The notes: a model not told the origin generated them from the sequence alone. A stretch of 64,000 nt of DNA from Lyngbya sp. CCAP 1446/10 (GCF_026130175.1 NZ_JAIGNI010000032.1:1-64000), one strand, 5' to 3'; numbered from the stretch's first letter, positions 1 to 8,521 are shown. A program made the numbers and translations.

Positions 1-150
1 TGGATTACCCTGTAGAAGCCAGTCATCCCCCGATTTCTCGGTTTCGACTGAACGAATCGCACTTGATTGCCGCATTTTTATCTCGGTCGTGAACAGCTCC
101 GCAAAATAAGCAAGTCCATTCGCGAACCGAGAGTTCTTTTTTACCGCCAA
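1..150 (-). ncRNA. Putative omega-RNA (reRNA) 3' region of tnpB
   Basis: TnpB guide RNAs normally derive from the 3' end of tnpB and the element's right end. Here the minus strand folds into CAGTC/GACTG enclosing CCGA-GAAA-TCGG (20-50), overlapping the last codons and stop. The guide would lie just outside the element, beyond the window edge. The RNA's 5' boundary is unknown; 150 is a nominal limit. Confidence 0.35.
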
Positions 151-1132
151 TTTGTCCGCAGCAAGAACATCGTTGGCTGGTTGGTTCCCAGCGACTGATT
201 ACTATGAAATCTCTTCTATATATGGACGATTTAGCTTCCAGCATTGTCCGAAAACTTCGCCAACCCAAATCAGAAATAGCACGAGATAATTTGCGGTTTT
301 TCATCATACCGGAGACGTTAAGGTCTTCCAAAACTATCGTTTGGTTTTCACGAATAATTCTGGTACTCAACTTGTGTAGGAAATCTTTTCGGGTGTCGGA
401 GATTTTGGCATGAATCTTTGCCACTCTCCGGCGTGCTAATTCCCTCCGCTTGCTTCCCTTCTTTTTTCTAGATAGCTTGCGCTGTGATGAGCGAAGCTTC
501 CTCAGATGCTTCTTGAGTGGCTTGGGAGATTTTACTTTTTCGCCTGTACTCAAAGTAGCGAAGTCGGTAATACCTAAATCTATACCAACAGATTGTCCGT
601 TGTCGGGCAAGACTGCCGGATTAACTTCAACCACAAAGCTAGCAAAGTATCGATTCGCAGCGTCTTTGATTATTGTGACTGAGCTTGGCGCAGACGGTAG
701 ATACCTTGACCAGACAACCTTGATTCGCTCAATCCTAGCAAGGTAGACTTTCCCGTGTTTGATAGAAAAACCCCCTATCCTGAACCGTGCAGACTGTTTG
801 CCGTTACGCTTCTTGAATTTGGGGCGCTGTACTTTCAGACCTTTTCTTTTGCCTTTAAGTGAATCAAAGTAGTTTTTCCAAGCTACTCCTAAATCAGCAA
901 TCGATTGTTGTAGTGGAATGTTTGACACTTCCGCTAGCCATTCTCGCTGTTCTAGTTTTTTAGCTTGGGTAATGAAGGTTTTTTGTAAATCCCCATTACT
1001 GGGTAGCTTGTCTGATGAGTTACAGAATGCTAGTGAATCGTTCCATACAACCCGACAGCAACCAAACAATTTAGCAAGGCTACGAACTTGCCCAGAAGTT
1101 GGATATATGCGGTATTGATATCGTTGTTTCAT
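23..1132 (-). CDS. tnpB: TnpB RNA-guided nuclease (IS605 OrfB family)
   Basis: This 369-residue protein has the usual TnpB length and order: an N-terminal helix-turn-helix part (MKQRYQYRIYP start), a central arginine/lysine-rich segment, and a split RuvC nuclease. The RuvC acidic residues are all visible: Asp in VGIDLG (about residue 187), Glu in VLEDLNVSG (about 270), and Asp in HDRDKNAA (about 350). A four-cysteine zinc finger (CSCCGQIGG ... CLFCG) sits before the last motif. TnpB is known as an RNA-guided DNA endonuclease that favours retention of its element by cutting empty sites. All key residues are intact, so it could be active. The start is an ATG at 1132. Confidence 0.93.
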   Translation of the reverse strand: MKQRYQYRIYPTSGQVRSLAKLFGCCRVVWNDSLAFCNSSDKLPSNGDLQKTFITQAKKLEQREWLAEVSNIPLQQSIADLGVAWKNYFDSLKGKRKGLKVQRPKFKKRNGKQSARFRIGGFSIKHGKVYLARIERIKVVWSRYLPSAPSSVTIIKDAANRYFASFVVEVNPAVLPDNGQSVGIDLGITDFATLSTGEKVKSPKPLKKHLRKLRSSQRKLSRKKKGSKRRELARRRVAKIHAKISDTRKDFLHKLSTRIIRENQTIVLEDLNVSGMMKNRKLSRAISDLGWRSFRTMLEAKSSIYRRDFIVISRWEPTSQRCSCCGQIGGKKELSVREWTCLFCGAVHDRDKNAAIKCDSFSRNREIGG

Positions 1133-1255
1133 GTAACTATTTTAGCAGTAAAACAACCATTGAAAAATGTACATATGTTAAAATTCCGGCTAACTCAAAA
1201 ATGAAGGCGGTTGAAACCGCTGCCGACTTTTCCCCGTGTCTAAAGCCAGGGGCTT

Positions 1256-1488
1256 GCGTCTCGTTTTCCGGTCATCTGGATGCAATCAACCACATCGGCA
1301 TAGGCGACGATCGCGCCCAGAGGTAAGTCTGTGGGATTGAGATTGAAAACCTCGCAGACTTCCTTATGCAGCTTCATACCAGCATGAATCGCGATCGGGC
1401 CCCGGTGCTTTGTCGGCCACGTCCGAGTCTCAAACCGCTTGACTTTGAGCGCGATTAAGCTGGCATACGGCTGATGCAGAGTTACGGC
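1256..1488 (-). pseudogene. ASCH-domain protein fragment cut by the tnpB element
   Basis: Reading the minus strand from 1488 gives KKAVTLHQPYASLIALKVKR, then FETRTWPTKHRGPIAIHAG, and on to IVAYADVVDCIQMTGKRD. This matches the N-terminal half of ASCH (PUA-like) proteins, a family proposed to bind RNA. The frame then runs into the transposon end and a stop at 1240. No ATG, GTG or TTG lies at the expected start. A GGAGGA ribosome-binding-like site at about 1500 sits just upstream, so initiation is unclear. The frame overlaps the end of the preceding gene fragment. The missing C-terminal half should lie beyond the window edge if the insertion was simple. Confidence 0.75.
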
Positions 1489-1961
1489 TTTTTTGGTAGT
1501 TCCTCCGAGGCTGGCCGTGCGATCGGCTCTGGCATTAATTGAGAGGCGGGGAATTCACTAAAAGCGTTGCCTCGCACTCGCTTATCGAGTTTCACCCGGC
1601 ATATTTGCTCACCATGCTCGTCATCGAAAGTAACTACAATCCCACCAACCGCACCCCTGTATGCTTTGTTATCGGGGGCCTCAACGATAACCCGCCCGCC
1701 TACCTTAAATTCCCTTCTTTTTTTTACGGCGGAGACTGTCGGCGGGGCGATCGATTCCGGCGTAGCTTCAACTGTCGGCGCGATCGACTCTGGCACGGGC
1801 TGCTGTTCAGGTGGCGCGATCGACTCTGGCGACGCGATCGGTTTCAACAACGCTTTAAAAGTAGATCGCTCATCCCCCGAAAGTATGGCCCAGATTTTGT
1901 CTCTACTCGCCACGCCGCTATCACATATCCGTTCTATTAAACTCAACGAGGTTGTCACCAA
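1482..1961 (-). pseudogene. C-terminal fragment of a plasmid-primase-like gene with KOW/SH3-like tail
   Basis: The 159 residues start with a short helical piece (RICDSGVASRDKIWAILSGDE), like the tail of large cyanobacterial plasmid primase/helicase proteins. Three or four ESIAP repeats follow, encoded by HIP1-type GCGATCGA codons. The end is a small beta-rich domain (VGGRVIVEAPDNKAYRG through VKLDKRVRG) resembling KOW/SH3 folds. Its true beginning lies upstream of the group II intron, because the frame is open across the intron 3' junction at about 1936. I infer that it and 6369-7163 once formed one gene; the catalytic middle is absent between them. The domain assignment is by appearance only. 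Confidence 0.5.
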
Positions 1962-2012
1962 CCCCGTTGGTCTTCAAAACCGTGCGTGAGACTTTCACCT
2001 CACACGGCTCCT
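1936..2012 (-). ncRNA. Group II intron domains V and VI
   Basis: The minus strand shows GAGCCGTGTGAGGTGAAAGT followed by CTCACGCACGGTTTTGA, the domain V hairpin with its GTGAAAGTC-type loop. A second stem then pairs ACGGGGTTG with CAACCTCGT around a GTGA loop, as expected for domain VI. The run ends TTTAAT, with an A positioned to act as the branch point. Confidence 0.8.
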
Positions 2013-2042
2013 CAATGCTTTGACCCTTATCATGGGTACTTC

Positions 2043-3779
2043 TTACCACGTGAATGTGCCGTCCGTTTCAAGTCCTGTGAAGGTACTTGATTTGAGACTT
2101 CCATCCTTTGTAGTCTTTACATCGTGGCAGTGTCTGTGTAACAGTTGTAGATTCTTGTATTCATCCTTTCCGCCTAATGACTTGGGAATGATGTGATCTA
2201 CTTCTAGGACATCAGATTCTCTAAAATATAGTTCGCAATGAGTGCATTTACCTTTTTGTGCTTTTAGGAGTGTTAAGACTCTTTTTGGCATTTGGGGGTT
2301 CCTACCCATTCTTGAACTCCAATAAACCAGGTTTTCGTCGTAGGGAGACGATTCGCCTTTAACTTTTACATGACGCACTATAGGAGTGTCAGCATGGATT
2401 AGTAACCGAGAGGCGATTTTGCCCGACTCTTTGGTTGCGAATACCCAGTTTCTATCGTCATCGGTCTGCCAGTATTTACTGGTGATTTCATGACCATTTT
2501 TTCCGGTTGGATGGCGATGTTTTGCCCAAGCTCTTAGTTTTGAGTACAAGAGAGCATCTTGTTCAGAGAATGTCTCTTTACTTACAACCGTTGAGAAGTA
2601 GTTTGACCATCCCCGTATTATGGGATTGAGTCGGCTGATTAGCGCCTCTTGAGGAGCAGCCTTGTGTCTATCTACTATCTCTGAGATTCTATCGTAGTGT
2701 ACTTTTTGACTCTTTTTACTTGGGGTGATGAGTGTTTTAAAGCCTTGTTTTGATTGGTATTTCCCTACTTCATATTGTCGAACGTTGAACCCAAGAAAGT
2801 CGAATCCGGGTTTTTCGCCTTCATATTTGTGTAGTGTGTGCGCCAATCTGGTCTTACTTGGCTTTAATTCCAAACCCATGTCATTCAACCATTCAGAGAT
2901 TATTTCTCTGCATCTTTGAACTACGGTAATGTCTTTGTGGAGAATCACAAAATCGTCAGCGTATCGAATCAAGGACAGGCTATGCCTGTTTGCTCTCTTA
3001 TGACCTTTCCAGGTTTCAGCGTATTGCATGATTCTCTCTTCCATACCGTGGAGGGCAATGTTGGCTAGTAGAGGAGAGATGACCCCTCCCTGTGGCGTAC
3101 CCTCAGATGTTGCAAACAACTCTTCACCATCCATCACTCCCGATTTTAACCAGGCTTTTATTTGTCGCCTCATGGTTGGGAATGTGTTTATTTTTTTGAG
3201 CAGTTGTTCATGGTTGATTTTATCGAAGCATTTGGCGATATCTGTGTCCAATACAAACTTGGGCATCTGATTAATCGCTATATATATTGCCCCGATAGCA
3301 TCATGACATGAGCGTCCTGGTCTGAACCCGTATGAGTTAGGTTCAAATCGAGCTTCCCATTCAGGTTCTAGTGCCTGTTTGGCAAGCGCTTGCAAGGCTC
3401 GGTCGTTCATTGTAGGTATTCCAAGAGGTCGTTTCTCATTGCTTCCAGGTTTTGGTATCCATACTCGCCGGGTTGCTTGACTCTTACCACTCAGTTTTAA
3501 TTGTGATGCTAGTTTAATACGTGCTACTGGGGTTAGCGATTTAACGCCATCCACTCCAGCCGTATTTTTACCAGTGTTATCTTGAGTAACCTTTCTGACC
3601 GATAATGCTCTTGCTGACCAAGACTTCATCAGTGTTTTTTGGAGTTTACGAACTACTTTCAAATCACCACGAAGTGAAGCTCTGTATATTCTCTTTTGAA
3701 GCTTTAGAACCGCTTTCTCTAGCTTGCGCCAGTTTATTTGATTCCATTCCACCGTCAGATTGTTCTGCGTTTTAGACAT
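2043..3779 (-). CDS. ltrA: Group II intron reverse transcriptase/maturase with HNH endonuclease
   Basis: This 578-residue intron-encoded protein supports splicing and retrohoming. The reverse transcriptase domain covers about residues 60-360, with a first-aspartate region VLDTDIAKCFDKI, SEGTPQGGVISPLLANI, and the catalytic LIRYADDFVIL. A maturase (X) domain follows. The C-terminus is an HNH nuclease: CTHCELYF, then DVLEVDHIIPKSLGG, then LLHRHCHDVKT. I start it at the ATG at 3779 (MSKTQNN); the open frame extends 10 codons further only with a TTG start. All catalytic residues are present, so the intron may be mobile. It is fully contained in the intron RNA. Confidence 0.93.
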   Translation of the reverse strand: MSKTQNNLTVEWNQINWRKLEKAVLKLQKRIYRASLRGDLKVVRKLQKTLMKSWSARALSVRKVTQDNTGKNTAGVDGVKSLTPVARIKLASQLKLSGKSQATRRVWIPKPGSNEKRPLGIPTMNDRALQALAKQALEPEWEARFEPNSYGFRPGRSCHDAIGAIYIAINQMPKFVLDTDIAKCFDKINHEQLLKKINTFPTMRRQIKAWLKSGVMDGEELFATSEGTPQGGVISPLLANIALHGMEERIMQYAETWKGHKRANRHSLSLIRYADDFVILHKDITVVQRCREIISEWLNDMGLELKPSKTRLAHTLHKYEGEKPGFDFLGFNVRQYEVGKYQSKQGFKTLITPSKKSQKVHYDRISEIVDRHKAAPQEALISRLNPIIRGWSNYFSTVVSKETFSEQDALLYSKLRAWAKHRHPTGKNGHEITSKYWQTDDDRNWVFATKESGKIASRLLIHADTPIVRHVKVKGESSPYDENLVYWSSRMGRNPQMPKRVLTLLKAQKGKCTHCELYFRESDVLEVDHIIPKSLGGKDEYKNLQLLHRHCHDVKTTKDGSLKSSTFTGLETDGTFTW

Positions 3780-4386
3780 TTTACTTCTACAGGAAACTAC
3801 ACAATTCAAGACATCGTGAATCTGTCAGCATATACGGGTCGTTACAACTCGTCATTCGCTTCTGATTCAATCTCACCGCCTTGTAGCATCTGGTTAGCAC
3901 CTACTCAGATATTCGACCATCTGAGAGCATTACAAGAGGTTACTTCGTTCCGATTAATGATTCTGCGTGTCTTTAGAGTGGTACTATTCACCGGGTTTGT
4001 TGGAAGTGCAATTGGTCAATTTTACTCTTGCCAATTCCTTATCCTTTGCCTTTTGGCTCCAGTGTTCTCAGTTACCTGAGATAGCCTTATTCCACTGGTT
4101 GGGTATTACGATGACTCAGACGTACCTTCACGCTTTTGCATTACTCATGGACACTTTGCTCGATAGATTACCAGCTTAGGCTGCCAGTATTCCTATCTTT
4201 CATTCCCGCTTCACCGATTGATGGCTAATCGCTACAGTGGGGAAAGTGCTTTCAACCCTGCACCTGGGTGGTAAGATTCTCACCTACATCATCAATCAGT
4301 TGTCATAGGTCTCTTTTGACCTAAGCGGCTAATCCTTTGTAACCCTCACGGGTTATGATTTCTAGCCAACGAATCGCACATTAAAC

Positions 4387-5649
4387 TTACCCATAGCTAC
4401 CCAAGTCTAGACTTAACTGGACATGGGTGATTTTGGTATTAACTTCCTGTTTCACAGTAGCGACAGCATGACTGCTATCGGGTTTATCTACTCCGCAGGC
4501 TGGCGCGGTGGAACTCACCGCCAATTCCGAACGCTCTGGTACAAAAATACCTTCAAACCAACGTTCTATGTTTTTAGCTGCATTCAAGTCTCTGTCCTCA
4601 GCGTGTCCGCACTCAGGACAATGATAGACTCGGTTCTTAAGTGGCATTTTGTGTCGATGATTGCAGCAACTTGAGCAGATTTGACTGCTAGGGAAAAATC
4701 TGTCTACAAGCGTCAATTTAGAGTTAAATTTTTGAGTTTTGTATTCAAGCTGACGCTTAAATTCATACATTCCGCAGTCGGCAATCGCACCCGCTAGTTT
4801 GTGATTTTTCAAGAATGCCTTGATATGTAAGTCTTCAATCTTGACCTCGCTGTGGTTTTTGGCGAGATAGGTTGTCAACTTGTGAATGGCGTCTGAGCGG
4901 ATGTTCGACACTTTCAAGTGCAATTTAGCTAGCTTTGAGACTGCCTTCTTTCGGTTACTAGACCCCTTGACTCGCGCACAGACACGCCGTTGTAGGCGTT
5001 TCATTTTGCGACTCATCCGACGATAGGCTTTGGGGTTAGTAAAAACTTGACCGTTAGAACAAACGGCTAATTCTTTGATACCAATATCAACTCCGACGAC
5101 AGGACGGTCAGATGGAGTTACGAGCTTTTCTGTTTCGTACTTAAAAGCAATGAACCATCTGTCGGCTTTGCGACTGATTACACAGTTGTGAAATGCTGTG
5201 ATCGGCAATGACTCATGCAACCTGATCCAACCAATCTTGGGTAACTTAACACGCTTACCATCATTGTTAATCCCTGGTTTTACCTTGGTTCCTTGTTCTA
5301 GGTAGAAAGAGTCACCTGATACACCTTTCTTCTTGAATCTAGGTTGTTTGGAAACCTTTTTAAAACATCTGTCCCAAGCTGTCCTTAGTTCGGTTAAAGC
5401 CTGCTGTGGTGCTGTTTTAGCCGATTCATAATACCAGGGGTATAGGGGCTTAACTTCTGCGACTAATCGCTTATGAAGATCGATCGCAGAAGGAATTTTA
5501 ACGGTTTTGTCGGTTTCCCTGATTGTCAAGATTTCAAGAATAATCGCGTTAGCCCAGTTGTAAGCGTGTCTCGCTACTCCGCAATGTTGACGAAACTTAG
5601 ACACCTGTTTATTATTTGGTTTTAGTTCCGTCTTAAAGCTTAATAGCAT
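4387..5649 (-). CDS. tnpB: TnpB nuclease of IS607-type element
   Basis: This is a 420-residue TnpB. It shows the N-terminal helix-turn-helix region (FRQHCGVARHAYNWAN), a WIRLHESLP wedge segment, and RuvC motifs with Asp in VVGVDIGIKEL, Glu in VKIEDLHIKAF and Asp in AEDRDLNAAKN. The zinc finger is complete (CSSCCNHRHK ... CPECGHAEDRD). Its ATG overlaps the tnpA stop as TAATG, so the two are translationally coupled. Only about 20-25% identity by eye to the other two TnpBs in this window suggests separate arrivals. A short tail after the RuvC end (residues about 375-420) is proline/valine rich and unassigned. Confidence 0.93.
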   Translation of the reverse strand: MLLSFKTELKPNNKQVSKFRQHCGVARHAYNWANAIILEILTIRETDKTVKIPSAIDLHKRLVAEVKPLYPWYYESAKTAPQQALTELRTAWDRCFKKVSKQPRFKKKGVSGDSFYLEQGTKVKPGINNDGKRVKLPKIGWIRLHESLPITAFHNCVISRKADRWFIAFKYETEKLVTPSDRPVVGVDIGIKELAVCSNGQVFTNPKAYRRMSRKMKRLQRRVCARVKGSSNRKKAVSKLAKLHLKVSNIRSDAIHKLTTYLAKNHSEVKIEDLHIKAFLKNHKLAGAIADCGMYEFKRQLEYKTQKFNSKLTLVDRFFPSSQICSSCCNHRHKMPLKNRVYHCPECGHAEDRDLNAAKNIERWFEGIFVPERSELAVSSTAPACGVDKPDSSHAVATVKQEVNTKITHVQLSLDLGSYG

Positions 5650-6290
5650 TATTTTGAAGCCTCTACAGCAAGTGAGATATTTTCAATTAATTTCTTGTTT
5701 TTGTGACTTCTAGCGCCATACATTCGGGCGCTCATCACGGTTACAAGTTCAATCATATCCGTAACCAATTCTTGCTCAAAAGTCAGTTCTTCGGATGATT
5801 TATTGACTATTACAACCTCGGTATCGAATTCTTCACACATTGCGAAAACTAACTCAGCACCAAACCTCAAAAGCCGATCCTTGTGAGTTATTACAAGCCT
5901 TCCAACCTCGCCAGAAAGTATTCGTTTTAAAAGTTTTTTCAATCCTTTTTTTTGGTAATTTAGCCCCGATCCTAAATCTTGAATCGTTTCAAATTGCCAA
6001 CCTTTAGATGCTGAAAATGCTTCTAGGACTTGAGCCTGTCTAATCAAATCGGCTTTTTGATCGTGGCTTGATACTCTGGCGTAATTTATCGTAATTCGAG
6101 CATCTACCTGATCTATGTCTCTAGGAATTATTCGCTTAATATCCGAAAGGTAGAAGCGACGCTGGTTAGTAGGCGATCTCTCAAACTTGATTTTTCCGTC
6201 ATCTGCCCACCGCCTTAAGGTTTTGGTGGAAACTCCTAACTCTTTTGATGCTTCGCTAATTGAAATAGTTGTTTTTGATTTAACCTCCAA
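5649..6290 (-). CDS. tnpA: IS607 serine recombinase TnpA
   Basis: The 213-residue protein starts with a MerR-type helix-turn-helix (ISEASKELGVSTKTLRRWADDGKI, about residues 10-33). It continues into a small serine recombinase domain beginning INYARVSSHDQKADL, with the nucleophilic serine in RVSS. DLGSGLNYQKKGLKKLL and VITHKDRLLRFG are standard resolvase motifs. The N-terminal placement of the DNA-binding domain is typical of IS607 and opposite to ordinary resolvases. It should catalyse excision and insertion of this element. The sequence looks intact. Confidence 0.93.
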   Translation of the reverse strand: MEVKSKTTISISEASKELGVSTKTLRRWADDGKIKFERSPTNQRRFYLSDIKRIIPRDIDQVDARITINYARVSSHDQKADLIRQAQVLEAFSASKGWQFETIQDLGSGLNYQKKGLKKLLKRILSGEVGRLVITHKDRLLRFGAELVFAMCEEFDTEVVIVNKSSEELTFEQELVTDMIELVTVMSARMYGARSHKNKKLIENISLAVEASK

Positions 6291-6368
6291 AGCTGCTTAC
6301 CTCTATAACTACAGCTCAATTGTTACCCATGCCGGAAAGGTTGTCAAGAGGTGTCCAACAAATTTATT

Positions 6369-7163
6369 TCAGTTCAATGCCCTTGATACTTTCGCGAGAC
6401 AAGCCTCTAAAGGGATGCTAGCGGGGACGGGCAAAGTGATGTCCTCATAAGTCTCTGGGATGTCCTCATAAGTCTCTGGGAGGTCGCTTGCTGATGTCTC
6501 GTTTTGACTTTGGGGCTTGGCCTGAAAAAGTGTCGGTTCCAGTTTCACTGGTACAGGGACGATCGCCCGCAAATCTTCATAGCTGTATCGCTTGCCGGAG
6601 TTGCTGATAATTAGGGATTGCTTACCGCTTGAGTGCCATGCACCGGCAAGTCGCATTACTCGGCTGGGATTCTTTAAAGCTTGATCGCCATCCGCAAACT
6701 CTAGCAAGTCGGTTTGGAGCGATCGCCATTTTTCAACCTCAACAAACTCATCAAATACCCAGTACGAGTGGATTGACTTGCCCCCGGTGTCAATTTGCAG
6801 TGTCGGTTCTGGCAATCCCAAGCCTTTCCACAGTTCGAGCTGAGTTGCTTGATCTAAATTATCGTGTTCGTAGAATATGGCTCTCGTTTGCTGGACATCT
6901 TTATCTGTGTGTCCGCCGCCCTTGACTACGAAGTAGGTTCCCCGCCCTTCGGTTTGAAACTGACCGGCAATCTCGACCAATTCGTGAATGTTGGTAGCTT
7001 CTGCTTTCCTGCCCTTATCCTTGGACTTGCGGGGGTCGGAACTGGGGAAAAATGCCCGAAGGTAAACCTTGAAGCCCTCTTGATACCCCAATGCTGCTAG
7101 TTGTTGCTGTACTTGCGATGGGTCAATGGGTTTGGCTGTATTTGAAAATTGCTGTAAGTTCAT
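6369..7163 (-). pseudogene. N-terminal part of plasmid DNA primase-like protein, truncated by IS607
   Basis: The 264 residues show an archaeo-eukaryotic-primase-like N-terminus common on cyanobacterial plasmids: KVYLRAFFPSSDPRKSKDKG, TYFVVKGGGHTDKDVQ, RAIFYEHDNLDQATQ, TLQIDTGGKSIHSYWVFD and NPSRVMRLAGAWHSSGK. The frame stops three codons after SIPLEACLAKVSRAL, exactly where relatives continue into the PriCT/helicase part, and the IS607 element begins there. A likely C-terminal piece sits at 1482-1961. The start ATG at 7163 follows GAGAGG. Residues 225-245 carry a direct repeat (PETYEDIPETYEDI). The gene cannot make a full-length product. Confidence 0.75.
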
Positions 7164-7249
7164 AGATGCCTCTCGCTACTCATAGCGCTGCGTGCTGGTT
7201 TTCTTTACAAAAACCCGCTATATGTAGAAGAGACGGCTCTGCCCGGTAA

Positions 7250-7456
7250 CTACCGTTGAATTACAAAGGTGTAAATTTTGCGGTAATGGCAAATATGAAC
7301 TATGATGAATTTAAACTTTTTGAAATTTGTTTGTCTGCCGTCTCTTCTAAAGACTGCGGACTCTTTTTTTTGTGTGTCTGGTCTGGTCTCGGGCTGCGAG
7401 GCTCTTCGGTAGTTTTGAAGAGCTGCTTCAACTTCATGGTTCGATAGATCCTCCAA
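7250..7456 (-). CDS. Small ORF of unknown function
   Basis: A 68-residue frame with only a TTG start directly follows the preceding open frame. It begins MEDLSNHEVEAALQNYRRAS and becomes basic and unremarkable. A competing frame with an ATG at 7437 (45 residues, MKLKQLFKTTEEPRSPRPDQ, ending at 7300) covers the same DNA. I cannot tell which, if either, is translated. Confidence 0.25.
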   Translation of the reverse strand: MEDLSNHEVEAALQNYRRASQPETRPDTQKKESAVFRRDGRQTNFKKFKFIIVHICHYRKIYTFVIQR

Positions 7457-7458
7457 TT

Positions 7459-7839
7459 CTAAACCTGAACGTATTGCTTAGATTGCTCGCTGGCAAGGAA
7501 TTTCTGATAAGCTTCCCGATCGCCGCCGCATGAATCAACGGAAACCTTGCTGACAATCTCGTAAGTCATTGCCTCAGCTTGCTCTGCTGTCAGAGGCTGG
7601 CGATCGCAGTAAGCAATTTGCACGTCCCGAAATTCTGGTAAGTCATCAACTTCTGACAAATCAGCCTCGTAGCGAAATACCTTAACTACTACCCAATCGG
7701 AGGGCGTGACAAGGTAAGTCTGCCACGGGCTCTCTTTTTTGACGTGGTAGGCGAGTCGCTCGCCAAGTTTTACCTTGCGCTTGAGGAGAGGGCGAGAATC
7801 CTGAGACAGTTCGAGCAGCCGGGATTGAAAGCCTTTATC
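7459..7839 (-). pseudogene. Open frame without a start codon, probable 5'-truncated gene
   Basis: The frame is open for 126 codons and reads like real protein in its lower two thirds (SPWQTYLVTPSDWVVVKVFR, then SEVDDLPEFRDVQIAYCDRQ). The first available start is a TTG at 7659, well inside this coherent stretch. The upper end abuts and slightly overlaps the end of the Uma2 gene. I infer that the 5' part was lost when the neighbouring DNA was rearranged. The family is not recognised; the product is acidic. Confidence 0.4.
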
Positions 7840-8479
7840 TCAGAGCGCTTGGAGGCAACCCAGCTCGAAAAATTACCTCAGCAGTCAAGATCAACTCTGG
7901 AAACGCCAGCGACTCTACCTGGTCATCGCCCCGAAACTGCTTAACCTGGTACTCCCCATCTATTAACTGGCAAACCGAAAGGGTCGGTTGTTTGGGATTG
8001 CCGATAAATTTGCGACCGCCCAAACCGAGATAGTCCACAATCCAGTATTCGGGGATGCCCATCTCTTCATAGTCGGAAGCTTTGAAAAAATAATCATCCC
8101 GCCAGTTGGTGCTGACGACTTCTACAGCCAGCCGCACCGAGGAGCCCATCGTGATGATAGATTCCCTATCCCAGCGCGGTTCGCCCGCTATAGCCGCTTG
8201 GTCTAAGACAATCACATCGGGCTGATAACCAGCCTCATCACGAGTGGGTTTAAGCAGGCAGTCACCGGGGATAAAGCAAGGCAATTTCAGTCGCCTGATT
8301 TCTGCGCTAATTTCGTCGCGGGTAAAACCCGTAACAACGGAATGGCGACCTGTTCCTAAAGGCATTTCGACAATTACTCCGTTGTGTAGTTCGTAGCGTT
8401 TGACCGAGTTCTCTGGATACCAGACTGCGAACTCGTCAAACGTGACTGGTTTGGTTCTGGTTTCGGTTTGGGTTTGCAT
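7835..8479 (-). CDS. Uma2-family (DUF820) restriction-endonuclease-like protein
   Basis: This 214-residue protein has the PD-(D/E)XK fold signature typical of the hugely expanded cyanobacterial Uma2 family: TFDEFAVWYPENSVKRYEL, PDVIVLDQ, LAVEVVSTNWRDDYFFKASDYEEMG, then EYWIVDYLG. The expected acidic and lysine residues (PDV, EV, K) are present. The family is thought to be nucleases, some tied to mobile DNA; the role of individual members is unknown. The ATG at 8479 has an AGGAG site seven bases upstream. The last 10 codons (PPSALR end) overlap another open frame and may be a replaced tail. Confidence 0.85.
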   Translation of the reverse strand: MQTQTETRTKPVTFDEFAVWYPENSVKRYELHNGVIVEMPLGTGRHSVVTGFTRDEISAEIRRLKLPCFIPGDCLLKPTRDEAGYQPDVIVLDQAAIAGEPRWDRESIITMGSSVRLAVEVVSTNWRDDYFFKASDYEEMGIPEYWIVDYLGLGGRKFIGNPKQPTLSVCQLIDGEYQVKQFRGDDQVESLAFPELILTAEVIFRAGLPPSALR

Positions 8480-8521
8480 GATTTCTCCTGTGTTTGGTTG
8501 CCTTGTCCCGGCTTGAGCAAC

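Larger units (their letters stand above)
1..1262 (-). mobile_element. IS200/IS605-type tnpB-only element (right end at or just before window edge)
   Basis: The element holds a single tnpB gene and no tnpA, so it could only move with a transposase supplied in trans. The upstream end lies near 1258: minus-strand sequence GACGCAAGCCCCTGGCTTTA looks like the conserved left-end leader of cyanobacterial IS605 elements and abruptly ends the ASCH reading frame next to it. The downstream end carries a two-step hairpin at 20-50 that overlaps the tnpB stop codon. Exact ends are inferred from the ASCH disruption and the hairpin; the outer border of the right end is at or just before base 1. Confidence 0.7.
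1936..4379 (-). mobile_element. Group II intron with RT/HNH maturase
   Basis: The 5' end is set by the minus-strand consensus GTGCGATTCG starting at 4379. The 3' end is placed at about 1936 after domain VI, giving about 2.44 kb. The 570 bases between the 5' end and the maturase hold the structured domains I-III and contain no gene; the short open frames there are by-products of the RNA. Domain V is clear at about 1967-2012. The intron sits directly behind the stop codon of the IS607-type tnpB (4387), so it apparently inserted at or next to that element's right end. The sequences before both junctions end in GTTTAAT, so the boundary may be off by a few bases. Confidence 0.85.
4380..6371 (-). 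mobile_element. IS607-type insertion element (serine transposase + tnpB)
   Basis: The overlapping pair tnpA (serine recombinase) and tnpB is the defining layout of IS607. The upstream border lies close to 6371, where the primase-like frame breaks off after residues LAKVSRAL. The downstream border lies close to the tnpB stop at 4387, next to the group II intron. IS607 elements make no clear terminal repeats, and none is seen, so both borders are estimates. Confidence 0.75.

Noticed and set aside
2043-3779. RT as part of a retron, DGR or anti-phage RT system
   Set aside because: Domain V/VI, the GTGCG 5' end and the maturase/HNH domains identify it as a group II intron protein.
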